Positions 8,159 to 17,147 of a stretch of DNA of 64,000 bases are shown piece by piece. The notes beneath the pieces were generated by a model. That model was not told the DNA's origin and ran no database searches. It was given only the letters and a program-made list of their open reading frames with translations. The position numbers and the translations under genes were made by a program. The stretch covers positions 558,001 through 622,000 of the forward strand of contig NZ_FNYV01000002.1 in NCBI RefSeq assembly GCF_900109115.1. Direction: 5' to 3'. This DNA is from Micromonospora phaseoli (GTDB taxonomy: Bacteria; Actinomycetota; Actinomycetes; Mycobacteriales; Micromonosporaceae). How positions within the stretch are numbered: the first letter of the stretch is position 1; each line of letters opens with the position of its first letter.

Positions 8159-9507
8159 CGCGGGCTCTCCTGGACGTTCTCGGTGCGGTGCCAGCGCACG
8201 CCCCGGCCACGGCGGGCCCGGGCCGCGCCGTCGGACAACTCCTTCGCCGCGAGTGCGAGGTAGGCGTCGAAGTCGATGCGCATGGCGGGGCGGCGGTCCC
8301 CCCAGCGGGCGCGGGCGGTGCGCAGCTCGGCGGCGATATCGGCGGCCTGCTCGGTGGGGGTGGGCAGCGCGTACTCGCCGGCCAGGTGCGCGGCGACGAG
8401 CCGGGCCTGCGCCTCGACCACCGGCAGTGCCGAGCCGGTGGACTGCATCAGTCCGACGAACATCAGGCCCGGCGCCTGCTGGTGGAAGACGTGCCGGTAC
8501 AGGGGCAGCCGGTCGGCGCCGTCGCCGAGGAGCGCCGGGTCGAGAAACGGCAGGTCGATGTCGTACCCGGTGCACCAGACGAGGAGGTCGACCTCGTCGG
8601 TGGCACCGTCGACGAAGTGGACGCGGTCGCCGTCGAGGCGTTCGATGGCGGGTCGTACGCCGATCTCGCCGTGACTGATCCGGGAGAGCAGCGAGTCCGA
8701 CAGGGTGGGATGGTCCTGGAGGAAGCCGTGTCGCGGCGCGGGCAGGCCGTACTTCTCGGGACGGCCGACGGACAGCCGCAGCATGGTCTGGCTGAGGTGC
8801 TGGCGCAGCCGCCACGGCAGGCGCGTGGCCAGCGCGCCGTTGAGGGTGTCCGACGGCCGGCCGAGCAGATGTTTGGGCACGATCCACACCCCGCGACGCA
8901 GCGACAGCAGGGTGCTGGCCGCGACGTGGGAGGCGTCGACGGCGATGTCCATGGCCGAGTTGCCACCACCGACGACCAGCACCCGCCGCCCGGCGAGCTG
9001 CTCGGGGTCGCGGTAGTCGTGACTGTGCAGCTGTTCGGCGGTGAGTCGACCCGGGTGGGCGGGTGCGGGGAGCCGGGGCCGGCTGTTGTGGCCGTTGGCG
9101 ACGACGACCGCCTCGACGTGTGCGGTGGTCACGCCGTGGGGGCCGGCCGCGCTGACGCGCCAGCGGGTGCCGTCGCGGGCGACCCGGGTGACCGTGTGCC
9201 GCAGCCGTACCGCGTCCAGCAACCCGAAGCGCTGGGCGTATTCGTGCAGGTAGCCGGCGATGCGGGTGTGGTCGGGATAGTCCGGCCAGTCGGCGGGCAT
9301 GGGCAGGTCCGCGAACTCGGTGCGGGTCCGCGAGGTGTTCAGGTGCAGGGTGCGGTACGCCGAGGAGTGCGGCGCGCCGTACACCCACAGGCCGCCGACC
9401 TGTGCTGCGGCGTCGAAGCCGACGGCGGGCACCCCCCGGTCGGCCAGCGCCTTGAGCGTGGCCAGCCCGGCCGGGCCGGCGCCGATCACGGCGACGCGTG
9501 GCTCCAT
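8155..9507 (-). CDS. Flavin-containing (class B) monooxygenase
   Basis: This 450-residue protein has an N-terminal FAD motif VIGAGPAGL (GxGxxG, residues 6-14) and a second, NADPH-binding motif VVGGGNSAMD (about 177-186). The stretch HSHDYRD between them resembles the FMO fingerprint (FxGxxxHxxxY). An aromatic-rich C-terminal domain follows. The protein matches FMO-like N-/S-monooxygenases or Baeyer-Villiger-like enzymes of about 450 residues. The start ATG 9507 has GGAGGGG just upstream. A TetR-type operator-like palindrome (9522-9541) lies directly before the ribosome binding site. It is the first gene of a two-gene operon with the SDR. Confidence 0.86.
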   Translation of the reverse strand: MEPRVAVIGAGPAGLATLKALADRGVPAVGFDAAAQVGGLWVYGAPHSSAYRTLHLNTSRTRTEFADLPMPADWPDYPDHTRIAGYLHEYAQRFGLLDAVRLRHTVTRVARDGTRWRVSAAGPHGVTTAHVEAVVVANGHNSRPRLPAPAHPGRLTAEQLHSHDYRDPEQLAGRRVLVVGGGNSAMDIAVDASHVAASTLLSLRRGVWIVPKHLLGRPSDTLNGALATRLPWRLRQHLSQTMLRLSVGRPEKYGLPAPRHGFLQDHPTLSDSLLSRISHGEIGVRPAIERLDGDRVHFVDGATDEVDLLVWCTGYDIDLPFLDPALLGDGADRLPLYRHVFHQQAPGLMFVGLMQSTGSALPVVEAQARLVAAHLAGEYALPTPTEQAADIAAELRTARARWGDRRPAMRIDFDAYLALAAKELSDGAARARRGRGVRWHRTENVQESPR

Positions 9508-9521
9508 GCACCCCTCCAGAA

Positions 9522-9541
9522 AATCCAACGTCTGGTGGATA
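9522..9541. promoter_or_regulatory. Putative TetR operator in front of the monooxygenase-SDR operon
   Basis: An interrupted palindrome with arms AATCCA and TGGATA separated by 8 bases. The same half sites (TCCA-N8-TGGA) with identical spacing occur at 10225-10244 in front of the TetR and transporter genes, suggesting that one regulator controls both units. Confidence 0.6.
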
Positions 9542-9563
9542 TTGCGCCCGACCTGGGCCCACG

Positions 9564-10214
9564 TCAAGGGCGGGCGTACATGCGGTCGAGCCAACGGTGG
9601 GCGAAGGCACGGAACTCCCGGCGGTGCCGGGCCCCGTCGGAGCCGGCGAGCAGATTGACGACGTGAGCATGGACGGACCAGACCAGGCTGCGTACGGCCA
9701 GGTGGGGCTGGGGCTCGCTGAGCACCCCGGCCGCGTCGGCCTCGGTCAACACCTGCTCGACGGCCCGGTAGAGCGGGGCCGAGTAACGCTCGTCGAGGTC
9801 GGCGTGCCGCTCCGGTTCGAGCCAGCGCCGCAGCCACAGGCCGGTGGTCTCCGGGTGGTCCTCCAGGAAGTCGACGAACACGTCGACAAGTTCGTGCAGC
9901 GCGGCCATTGCCGCATCCGGCCCGGCGGCCAGACCCTGCCGGGCAGCGGCCACGGCCCGGGCCAACGCCTCGCTCTCCGCGGCGAACACCCGCGCGAAAC
10001 AGGACTCGTACAGCGCCGCCTTGGTGCCCACGTGGTGGTGCACGGTGGCGACGTCCACGCCGCAGGCCGCGGCGATCTCGCGCATGCCGACCGCGTCGAA
10101 GCCGCGCCGCGCGAACAGGCCCGCCGCGGTGTCGACGATCAGATCGGCGGTGTGGCGCTGCTCGGCACGCCGGGGGCGACCCGGCCCCCGTCGGGGTGTG
10201 GTCATGCGCTCCAT
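9564..10214 (-). CDS. TetR-family transcriptional regulator
   Basis: This 216-residue TetR protein has an N-terminal helix-turn-helix: AAGLFARRGFDAVGMREIA, then ACGVDVATVHHHVGTKAALY, about residues 30-70. A divergent all-helical ligand domain follows. ATG 10214 follows AGGG at 4 bases; an in-frame ATG at 10205 is an alternative. It is transcribed divergently from the MFS gene at 10276 and lies immediately upstream of the monooxygenase-SDR operon. A palindrome sits 10 bp upstream of its start and a matching one precedes the monooxygenase, so it probably represses itself, the transporter and the two enzymes until a ligand appears. Confidence 0.9.
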   Translation of the reverse strand: MERMTTPRRGPGRPRRAEQRHTADLIVDTAAGLFARRGFDAVGMREIAAACGVDVATVHHHVGTKAALYESCFARVFAAESEALARAVAAARQGLAAGPDAAMAALHELVDVFVDFLEDHPETTGLWLRRWLEPERHADLDERYSAPLYRAVEQVLTEADAAGVLSEPQPHLAVRSLVWSVHAHVVNLLAGSDGARHRREFRAFAHRWLDRMYARP

Positions 10215-10224
10215 CGTGCCCTAC

Positions 10225-10244
10225 TATCCAGCGCACGTTGGATA
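10225..10244. promoter_or_regulatory. Putative TetR operator between the tetR and MFS genes
   Basis: Arms TATCCA and TGGATA are perfect inverted repeats separated by 8 bases, placed in the divergent promoter region. The geometry is the same as at 9522-9541. Confidence 0.65.
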
Positions 10245-10275
10245 ACGCTCCCGGGCGGCGTGGCGAGGAGACGGC

Positions 10276-11607
10276 ATGGACGAGACGGCGCGGCTGCCCC
10301 GCGGCGGCATGCTGGCCTTCGCCGGCGGTTCACTGGGCATGGGCACCTGGGTCACCGTGCCGGGCCTGCTGCTGCTCTTCTTCCTCACCGACGTGCTGGC
10401 CGTGGCGCCGCTGGTCGCCGGCCTCGTCCTGCTGCTGCCGAAGATCGCCGACGTGCTGCTGCACCCGTGGATCGGGCACCTGTCCGACACCGACCTGGCC
10501 CGACGCGGCCACCGCCGGCTGCTCATGAAGGCCGGCTGCGCACTACCGCTCGCCTTCGCCGCACTGTTCCTGGTGCCGGGCGGGCTCACCGGCACTGCGG
10601 CGGCGGCCTGGGTGGCCGTCGCGTTCATCGCGGGCAACCTGCTGTTCGCGGCGTACCAGGTGCCATACCTGGCCACCCCCGCCGACCTCGCGATCGGCTA
10701 CCACGAGCGCACCCGGCTGATGGGCTTCCGGATGGTGCTGCTCACCGTCGGTATCCTGCTCAGCGGCGTACTCGCGCCGATCCTCACCGGCCGGGAGGAA
10801 CCCACTCGCGGCGGCTACGCCCTCATGGGGCTCCTGCTCGGCGCCTCGATGCTGGCCACCATGCTGCTCGGCGTCGGCGGCACCCGGCGCCTGACCACCG
10901 CCGCACCGACCCCGGTCACCTCGGCCGGGCACGGCCCGGCCGGTCTGCGTACCCTGCTCGTCGCGCTGCGCGACCCGCAGTTCCGCTGGCTGGTCGGCTC
11001 CTACCTGGCCATGTCGACCACCACCCACCTGGTGCTGGCGGCGGTGCCCTACTTCGCCACGTACGAACTCGGCCGCCCCGGCCTGACCACCGTGCTGGTC
11101 GCCGCGTTCGTCGCACCGGCGCTGGTCGCCACCCCGATGTGGGTCGTCGTCGCCCGTCGCATCGGCAAGCAGCCCGGGCTGCTCGTCGCGCAGGGTGCCT
11201 TCGTGCTCGGTTCGCTCGTGCTGGCGCTCGGCAACGCCGTCGGCCTGCCCGTGCTGATCGGCGCGGTCGCGGTGCTCGGCGTCGCTTTCGCCGCCATGCA
11301 GCTGCTGCCGTTCTCGATGGTCCCGGACGTCATCCGGACCGGCGGCGCCGACGGCACCACCAGGGCCGGCACGTACACCGGCGTGTGGACCGCGGCCGAG
11401 GCCACCGGGGGCGCGCTCGGCCCCTATGTCTACTCCGCCTGCCTGGCCATCGGCGGATTCCTCGCCAGCACCGCGGACACCCAGGTCGTGCAGCCGGAGT
11501 CCGCGCACACGATGATCCGGCTCGGATTCGGGCTCGTCCCGGCGGCCCTGATGGTCGGGGCGATGCTGCTGCAACGCAAGTACACGTTGGACCGCACGCT
11601 GCGTTGA
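10276..11607 (+). CDS. MFS transporter, GPH (glycoside-pentoside-hexuronide)-like family
   Basis: This 443-residue polytopic protein has about 12 hydrophobic helices. The N-terminal region (FAGGSLGMGTWVTVPGLL) and the PKIADVLLHPWIGHLSD loop are typical of the MFS_2/GPH symporters. The GHRRLLMKAG segment is the equivalent of the cytoplasmic D-x-x-GRR loop. The ATG follows GAGGAGACGGC. It is transcribed divergently from the tetR gene, with a palindromic operator between them. It probably moves the substrate or product of the neighbouring monooxygenase/SDR; direction and ligand are not evident. Confidence 0.85.
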   Translation: MDETARLPRGGMLAFAGGSLGMGTWVTVPGLLLLFFLTDVLAVAPLVAGLVLLLPKIADVLLHPWIGHLSDTDLARRGHRRLLMKAGCALPLAFAALFLVPGGLTGTAAAAWVAVAFIAGNLLFAAYQVPYLATPADLAIGYHERTRLMGFRMVLLTVGILLSGVLAPILTGREEPTRGGYALMGLLLGASMLATMLLGVGGTRRLTTAAPTPVTSAGHGPAGLRTLLVALRDPQFRWLVGSYLAMSTTTHLVLAAVPYFATYELGRPGLTTVLVAAFVAPALVATPMWVVVARRIGKQPGLLVAQGAFVLGSLVLALGNAVGLPVLIGAVAVLGVAFAAMQLLPFSMVPDVIRTGGADGTTRAGTYTGVWTAAEATGGALGPYVYSACLAIGGFLASTADTQVVQPESAHTMIRLGFGLVPAALMVGAMLLQRKYTLDRTLR

Positions 11608-11704
11608 GCCCATCCGGCCACGGGTGCGGGTGAAGCGGAGGCCGGACCACCTTGGTATGAGGCAACTGATATAGATCTTTTTCTATGAAGTCCGGTTAGG
11701 TTGA

Positions 11705-13381
<1,677 letters not shown>

Positions 13382-13398
13382 TCCGCTCGGCACGACGG

Positions 13399-13432
13399 CG
13401 GCGGGGTACGGATTCCGGTCCGTACCCCGCCG
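13399..13432. terminator. Bidirectional hairpin terminator
   Basis: A perfect 14-bp stem (13399-13412 with 13419-13432, CGGCGGGGTACGGA and its complement) with a 6-base loop. It lies between the convergent protease and sugar-permease genes and lacks a U tract, as is usual in actinomycetes. Confidence 0.85.
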
Positions 13433-13483
13433 TTCACCACGTCCGCTGACGCGATCAGTAGGCGGTGCGACCCCGACCCGGCG

Positions 13484-14731
13484 TCAGGCGCGACCGCTTG
13501 AGCGTCGGCCCCGGCGGGACAACGAGTCGAGGATGACCGCGGCGAGGAGCACGGCTGCGGTGATCATGAAGCGGACCGACGAGTCGAGCTGCAACAGGAA
13601 CATGCCGGAGGTGATCGAACCGAGCACCAGGCTGCCGAGCAGGGCGCCGTAGGTCGAGCCGCGACCGCCGAAGAGGCTGACCCCGCCGATCACCGCGGCG
13701 GCGATGGCCACCAGCAGGGTGTCCGCGGCACCGGTCGACTGTCCGGCGGCGTACCCACGCGAGGCGGTCAGGATGCCGCCCAGGGCGGCCAGCATGGAGG
13801 TGAGCGCGAAGACGGAGATGCGGATCAGCGCGACGTTGATCCCGGCCCGCCGGGCGGCTTCGACGTTGCCGCCGACGGCGAAGATGCTCCGCCCGTACCG
13901 GGTGCGGCGCAGCACCAGGTCCATGACCACCACCAGGAAGAGCAGGATGAGCAGCGCCGCCGGTACGCCCTGCCAGGCGTTGAGCACCGCGACGGTGACC
14001 GCCACCAGCACGGCCAGGCCGGCCACCCGCAGGAGTGACCCGGTGAGGCTGCGGGTGGGCAGCCCGGCGGCGGTGCGGCGGCGGCGGTCGACCAGCACCG
14101 CCGCCGCGTACGCCAGCACGGCGAGCACGCCGATCAGCCAGCCCGTGCCCCTGCCGAGGTTGACGTGGGTGACCTCGCCGATGAAGCCGGTGTACGGCAG
14201 GTTGATGGTGCCTTCGGGCTTGAGCAGATAGAGCTGGAGGCCCTGCCAGCCGATGTTGCCGGCGAGTGTCACCACGAAGGCGGGCACCCCGAGCCGGGCG
14301 AAGACCGTGCCCTGGACGGCGCCGATCGCCGCGCCGAGCAGGAGCGCCGCGACGATCGCCGCGACATCCCCCCACCCGTGGCGCACGGTCAGCACGGCCA
14401 GCGCGGCGGCGGCCACGCCGGCCACCGAGCCGACCGAGAGGTCGATCTCACCGAGCAGCAGTACCAGCACCACGCCGACGCTGATGGTGCCGGTGGCGAC
14501 GATCTGGAGGGTGAGGTTGGAGAGGTTCTGGGGGCTCAGGAACCGGTCGTTGAGCGACTGGAAGACCACCCAGATCACGATCAGTCCGATGATGACCGGC
14601 CAGGCACCCAACTCGCCGGTACGTAGCCGACGCCGCATCGCGGTCAGCGGTGAGAGTCGACCGTCGCCGCCGGGACCGGTCTGGATGCTGTCCCCGGCCG
14701 GTGGTTCGGGGCTGGTCGTCGAGGTACTCAA
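13484..14731 (-). CDS. Sugar ABC transporter permease, XylH/RbsC type
   Basis: This 415-residue integral membrane protein has about ten helices. The family signatures GVVLVLLLGEIDLSVGSVAG, GVPAFVVTLAG and SLFGGRGSTYGALLGSLVLG mark the BPD_transp_2 (ribose/xylose) permeases. The TTG start at 14731 is chosen for the GAGGGGG 8 bases upstream and because the extra upstream codons do not look like protein. It is the last gene of a binding protein-ATPase-permease operon. The length (over 400 residues) fits XylH-like rather than RbsC-like permeases. Confidence 0.9.
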   Translation of the reverse strand: MSTSTTSPEPPAGDSIQTGPGGDGRLSPLTAMRRRLRTGELGAWPVIIGLIVIWVVFQSLNDRFLSPQNLSNLTLQIVATGTISVGVVLVLLLGEIDLSVGSVAGVAAAALAVLTVRHGWGDVAAIVAALLLGAAIGAVQGTVFARLGVPAFVVTLAGNIGWQGLQLYLLKPEGTINLPYTGFIGEVTHVNLGRGTGWLIGVLAVLAYAAAVLVDRRRRTAAGLPTRSLTGSLLRVAGLAVLVAVTVAVLNAWQGVPAALLILLFLVVVMDLVLRRTRYGRSIFAVGGNVEAARRAGINVALIRISVFALTSMLAALGGILTASRGYAAGQSTGAADTLLVAIAAAVIGGVSLFGGRGSTYGALLGSLVLGSITSGMFLLQLDSSVRFMITAAVLLAAVILDSLSRRGRRSSGRA

Positions 14732-14792
14732 CGGGAGACCCCCTCGGGCTGCTGATGGGCCGTGCCGGCACGGGCCGACCTCGGGCGGCTGC

Positions 14793-15620
14793 TCACAACT
14801 GGTCTCGCGGTGTCGCCTGGCGCGCCGAGCCCCCATCGCCGCCATCCGGCGGCGCGTCCCGGGCCCGCCGCCGGCTCACGGCGTTGTCGAGCGCCCCGGT
14901 GATCGCCTGGACGATCTCCTCCTGGCTGGTCCGATCCGGGTCGAACACGCCGGCGGTACGCCCCAGCCGCAGCACCACCACCCGATCCGCGACCGCCTTG
15001 ACGTCGGCCAGGTTGTGGCTGATGAGCAGCACCCCGAGGCCGCGCTTGCGGAGCCGTTCGATCAGGTCGAGCACCTCGGCGGTCTGCGCGACACCGAGGG
15101 CGGCGGTAGGTTCGTCGAGCAGCACCAGCTTCGGTTCGCCGAGCAGCGAGCGGGCGATCGCCACCGACTGCCGCTGGCCACCGGAGAGCGCCGCCACCGC
15201 GATCCGCACCGAGGGGATCTTGACCGACAGGCTGGTGAGCAGTTCGCGGGCGCGCCGCTCCATGCCGATCTCGTCGAGCACCCCGGTCCGGGTCAGTTCC
15301 CGACCGAGGTAGAGGTTGGCGACCACGTCGAGGTTGTCGCAGAGCGCGAGATCCTGGTAGACGGTGGCGATGCCGAGGGTGCTCGCGTCGGCGGGACGCC
15401 CGATCTGCACCCGGCGCCCCTGCCAGCTGATCTCGCCGGTGTCTGCGGGGTTGACCCCGGCGATCACCTTGATGAGGGTCGACTTGCCCGCCCCGTTGTC
15501 CCCGACCAGCGCCACCACCTCGCCGGAACGGACCTCCAGCGAAACGTCGGAGAGCGCCTGCACCGCGCCGAACCGCTTCGAGATGCCCGACATCGCGAGC
15601 ACCGGAGTGTCGTCTGCCAC
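14793..15620 (-). CDS. Sugar ABC transporter ATP-binding protein (single domain, FrcA/XylG-like)
   Basis: This 275-residue ATPase has Walker A GDNGAGKST (about residues 41-49), the Q-loop VYQDLAL, signature LSGGQRQ, Walker B LVLLDEPTAAL and the switch histidine in LLISHN. It has only one ATPase domain, unlike the fused tandem-domain RbsA/XylG proteins of about 500 residues, so it should work as a homodimer. It lies 13 bp downstream of the binding-protein gene and 61 bp upstream of the permease gene. Confidence 0.92.
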   Translation of the reverse strand: MADDTPVLAMSGISKRFGAVQALSDVSLEVRSGEVVALVGDNGAGKSTLIKVIAGVNPADTGEISWQGRRVQIGRPADASTLGIATVYQDLALCDNLDVVANLYLGRELTRTGVLDEIGMERRARELLTSLSVKIPSVRIAVAALSGGQRQSVAIARSLLGEPKLVLLDEPTAALGVAQTAEVLDLIERLRKRGLGVLLISHNLADVKAVADRVVVLRLGRTAGVFDPDRTSQEEIVQAITGALDNAVSRRRARDAPPDGGDGGSARQATPRDQL

Positions 15621-15633
15621 CGCACCGATCCGC

Positions 15634-16761
15634 TCAGGAGATGCCGGCCGCTGCGCACGGCTCGGCGAAGGCTCCGGAGCAGATCTGCGCAGGAGTGTAG
15701 AAGCCGTCCTGGATGACCGTGTCCTCGATGTTGTCGCGGGTGACCACGACCGGTTCGAGCAGCACCGAGGGGACGTCCGTGGTGCCGTTGTCGCGCTGTT
15801 CGGTCGGCCGGCCCGTGTACTGCTGACCGGTGGCCGCGGCGACCGCCATCGCGGCGGCGACCTCCGCCTCCGGTCTGATCGCCTTGTAGACCGTCATGTA
15901 CTGCTCCCCGGAGACGATGCGCTGGATACCGGCGAGTTCGGCGTCCTGGCCGGTGACCGGTGGCAGCGGGCTCGGGAAGCCACTGCCCTTCATCGCGGCG
16001 ATCGCGCCGCCGGCGGTGCCGTCGTTGGCGGCGTACACGCCGATGATCCGCTCCCGGCCGAGCGCGGTGATGGCCTGTTCCATCTGCTGCTGGGCCCGGT
16101 CCGGCGACCAGTCCGGCGTGTCGTACTCCTGGCCGATGTTGACCTTGCCGTCGAGAACGGAGTGCGCCCCGGCCTTGAAGTCCGCCGCGTTCGGATCCGT
16201 CGGCGATCCATTGATCATGACGATGTCGCCGCGCTTGGGGTCCTGGCCGTCCTGGCTCAACGCGTCCAACAACGCCTGGCCCTGCACCTCGCCCACCTTG
16301 CGGTTGTCGTACGACACGTAGTACGAGATCGGCCCCTCGGCCAGCCGGTCGTACGAGACCACCGGGACGTTCTGTGATCTCGCGTTGTTGACGATCGCAC
16401 CCGCCGCCCTGGCGTCCACCGGATCCAGGATCATCACCTTGACGCCCTGGGTCAGCATCGCCTCGGCCTGGGACTGCTGTTTGGCCGGGTCCTGGTCGGC
16501 GTTCTGGTAGAGCACCTCACACTTGCTGCAGAGCTGCGAGAGCTGCTCCTGAATCAGCGGCCGGTCGAACGTCTCGTACCGGGTGGTCTTCGACTCCGGC
16601 AGCAACAGACCGATCTTGAAACCGTTCGCGGTGCTCTCCGTGCCGCCCGGCTGCTGCTCGTCGCCGCCGTCGTCCTCCTGCTGCCCACAGCCGGTCACCA
16701 CCAGGCAGATCGCCATCAGAACGCCGACTGCCGTCGCGGTTCCGGGATGCTTGGACACCAT
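15634..16761 (-). CDS. Sugar-binding lipoprotein, XylF-like
   Basis: The 375-residue protein has a lipoprotein signal (AICLVVTGC, Cys about residue 25). A periplasmic-binding fold of the type I sugar class follows: FKIGLLLPESKTTRYE, then PAKQQSQAEAMLTQGVKVMILDPVD, SYDRLAEGPISYYVSYDN and ITGQDAEL-like PPVTGQDAELAGIQRI. These are characteristic of D-xylose/multiple-sugar binding proteins. ATG 16761 is preferred to start codons further upstream because it begins the signal peptide. As the first gene of the operon it should set substrate choice. No adjacent ROK or LacI regulator is present. Confidence 0.9.
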   Translation of the reverse strand: MVSKHPGTATAVGVLMAICLVVTGCGQQEDDGGDEQQPGGTESTANGFKIGLLLPESKTTRYETFDRPLIQEQLSQLCSKCEVLYQNADQDPAKQQSQAEAMLTQGVKVMILDPVDARAAGAIVNNARSQNVPVVSYDRLAEGPISYYVSYDNRKVGEVQGQALLDALSQDGQDPKRGDIVMINGSPTDPNAADFKAGAHSVLDGKVNIGQEYDTPDWSPDRAQQQMEQAITALGRERIIGVYAANDGTAGGAIAAMKGSGFPSPLPPVTGQDAELAGIQRIVSGEQYMTVYKAIRPEAEVAAAMAVAAATGQQYTGRPTEQRDNGTTDVPSVLLEPVVVTRDNIEDTVIQDGFYTPAQICSGAFAEPCAAAGIS

Positions 16762-17147
16762 CCGCCACCACCCTTCTGGATCGGGGCGACGGCCGCCGAC
16801 GCGTCTCGCCGCCCCCTGCGCGGCCAACCTCCCCGCCAGCTTCACCCAGTTGATGGGCAAGTGCGGCAAATTCCCGAATTCTTCTCATCACCGCGGGTGC
16901 GGTCACCGCCGCCCGTCAGCGCCCGGTCCGCGCCTGCCGGCCGCGGTGGGTCGCCGGGTCGCCGTGCGCCGGACAGGCCGGCGCTGTCGTCGGTCCGCAC
17001 GGCGCGGTGGTCACCGTGGGCAGCCCGCTCCCGCCGCCCGGGCGTGGATCCCCCCGGGTGGGGTACACCCGGCTGCCACGCCGCTGCGGGGACCGTCCCT
17101 CAGCCTCTCCACCGGTGGCGGAGCCGCAGAAATGTCCCGGAGGGCCG
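16762..17147. other. Intergenic region, divergent promoters, no gene
   Basis: 386 bp between the sugar-binding protein gene and the next plus-strand gene. The only structure I see is a small palindrome AATTC-CC-GAATT at 16869-16880, set in a rare AT-richer patch that may mark the operon promoter. No convincing small ORF or terminator was found. Confidence 0.4.

Noticed and set aside
8159-9670. Open frame extending the SDR gene upstream to about 9670
   Set aside because: The extension is only the other reading frame of the monooxygenase gene. The SDR fold begins at ATG 8158, which overlaps the monooxygenase stop by 4 bp.
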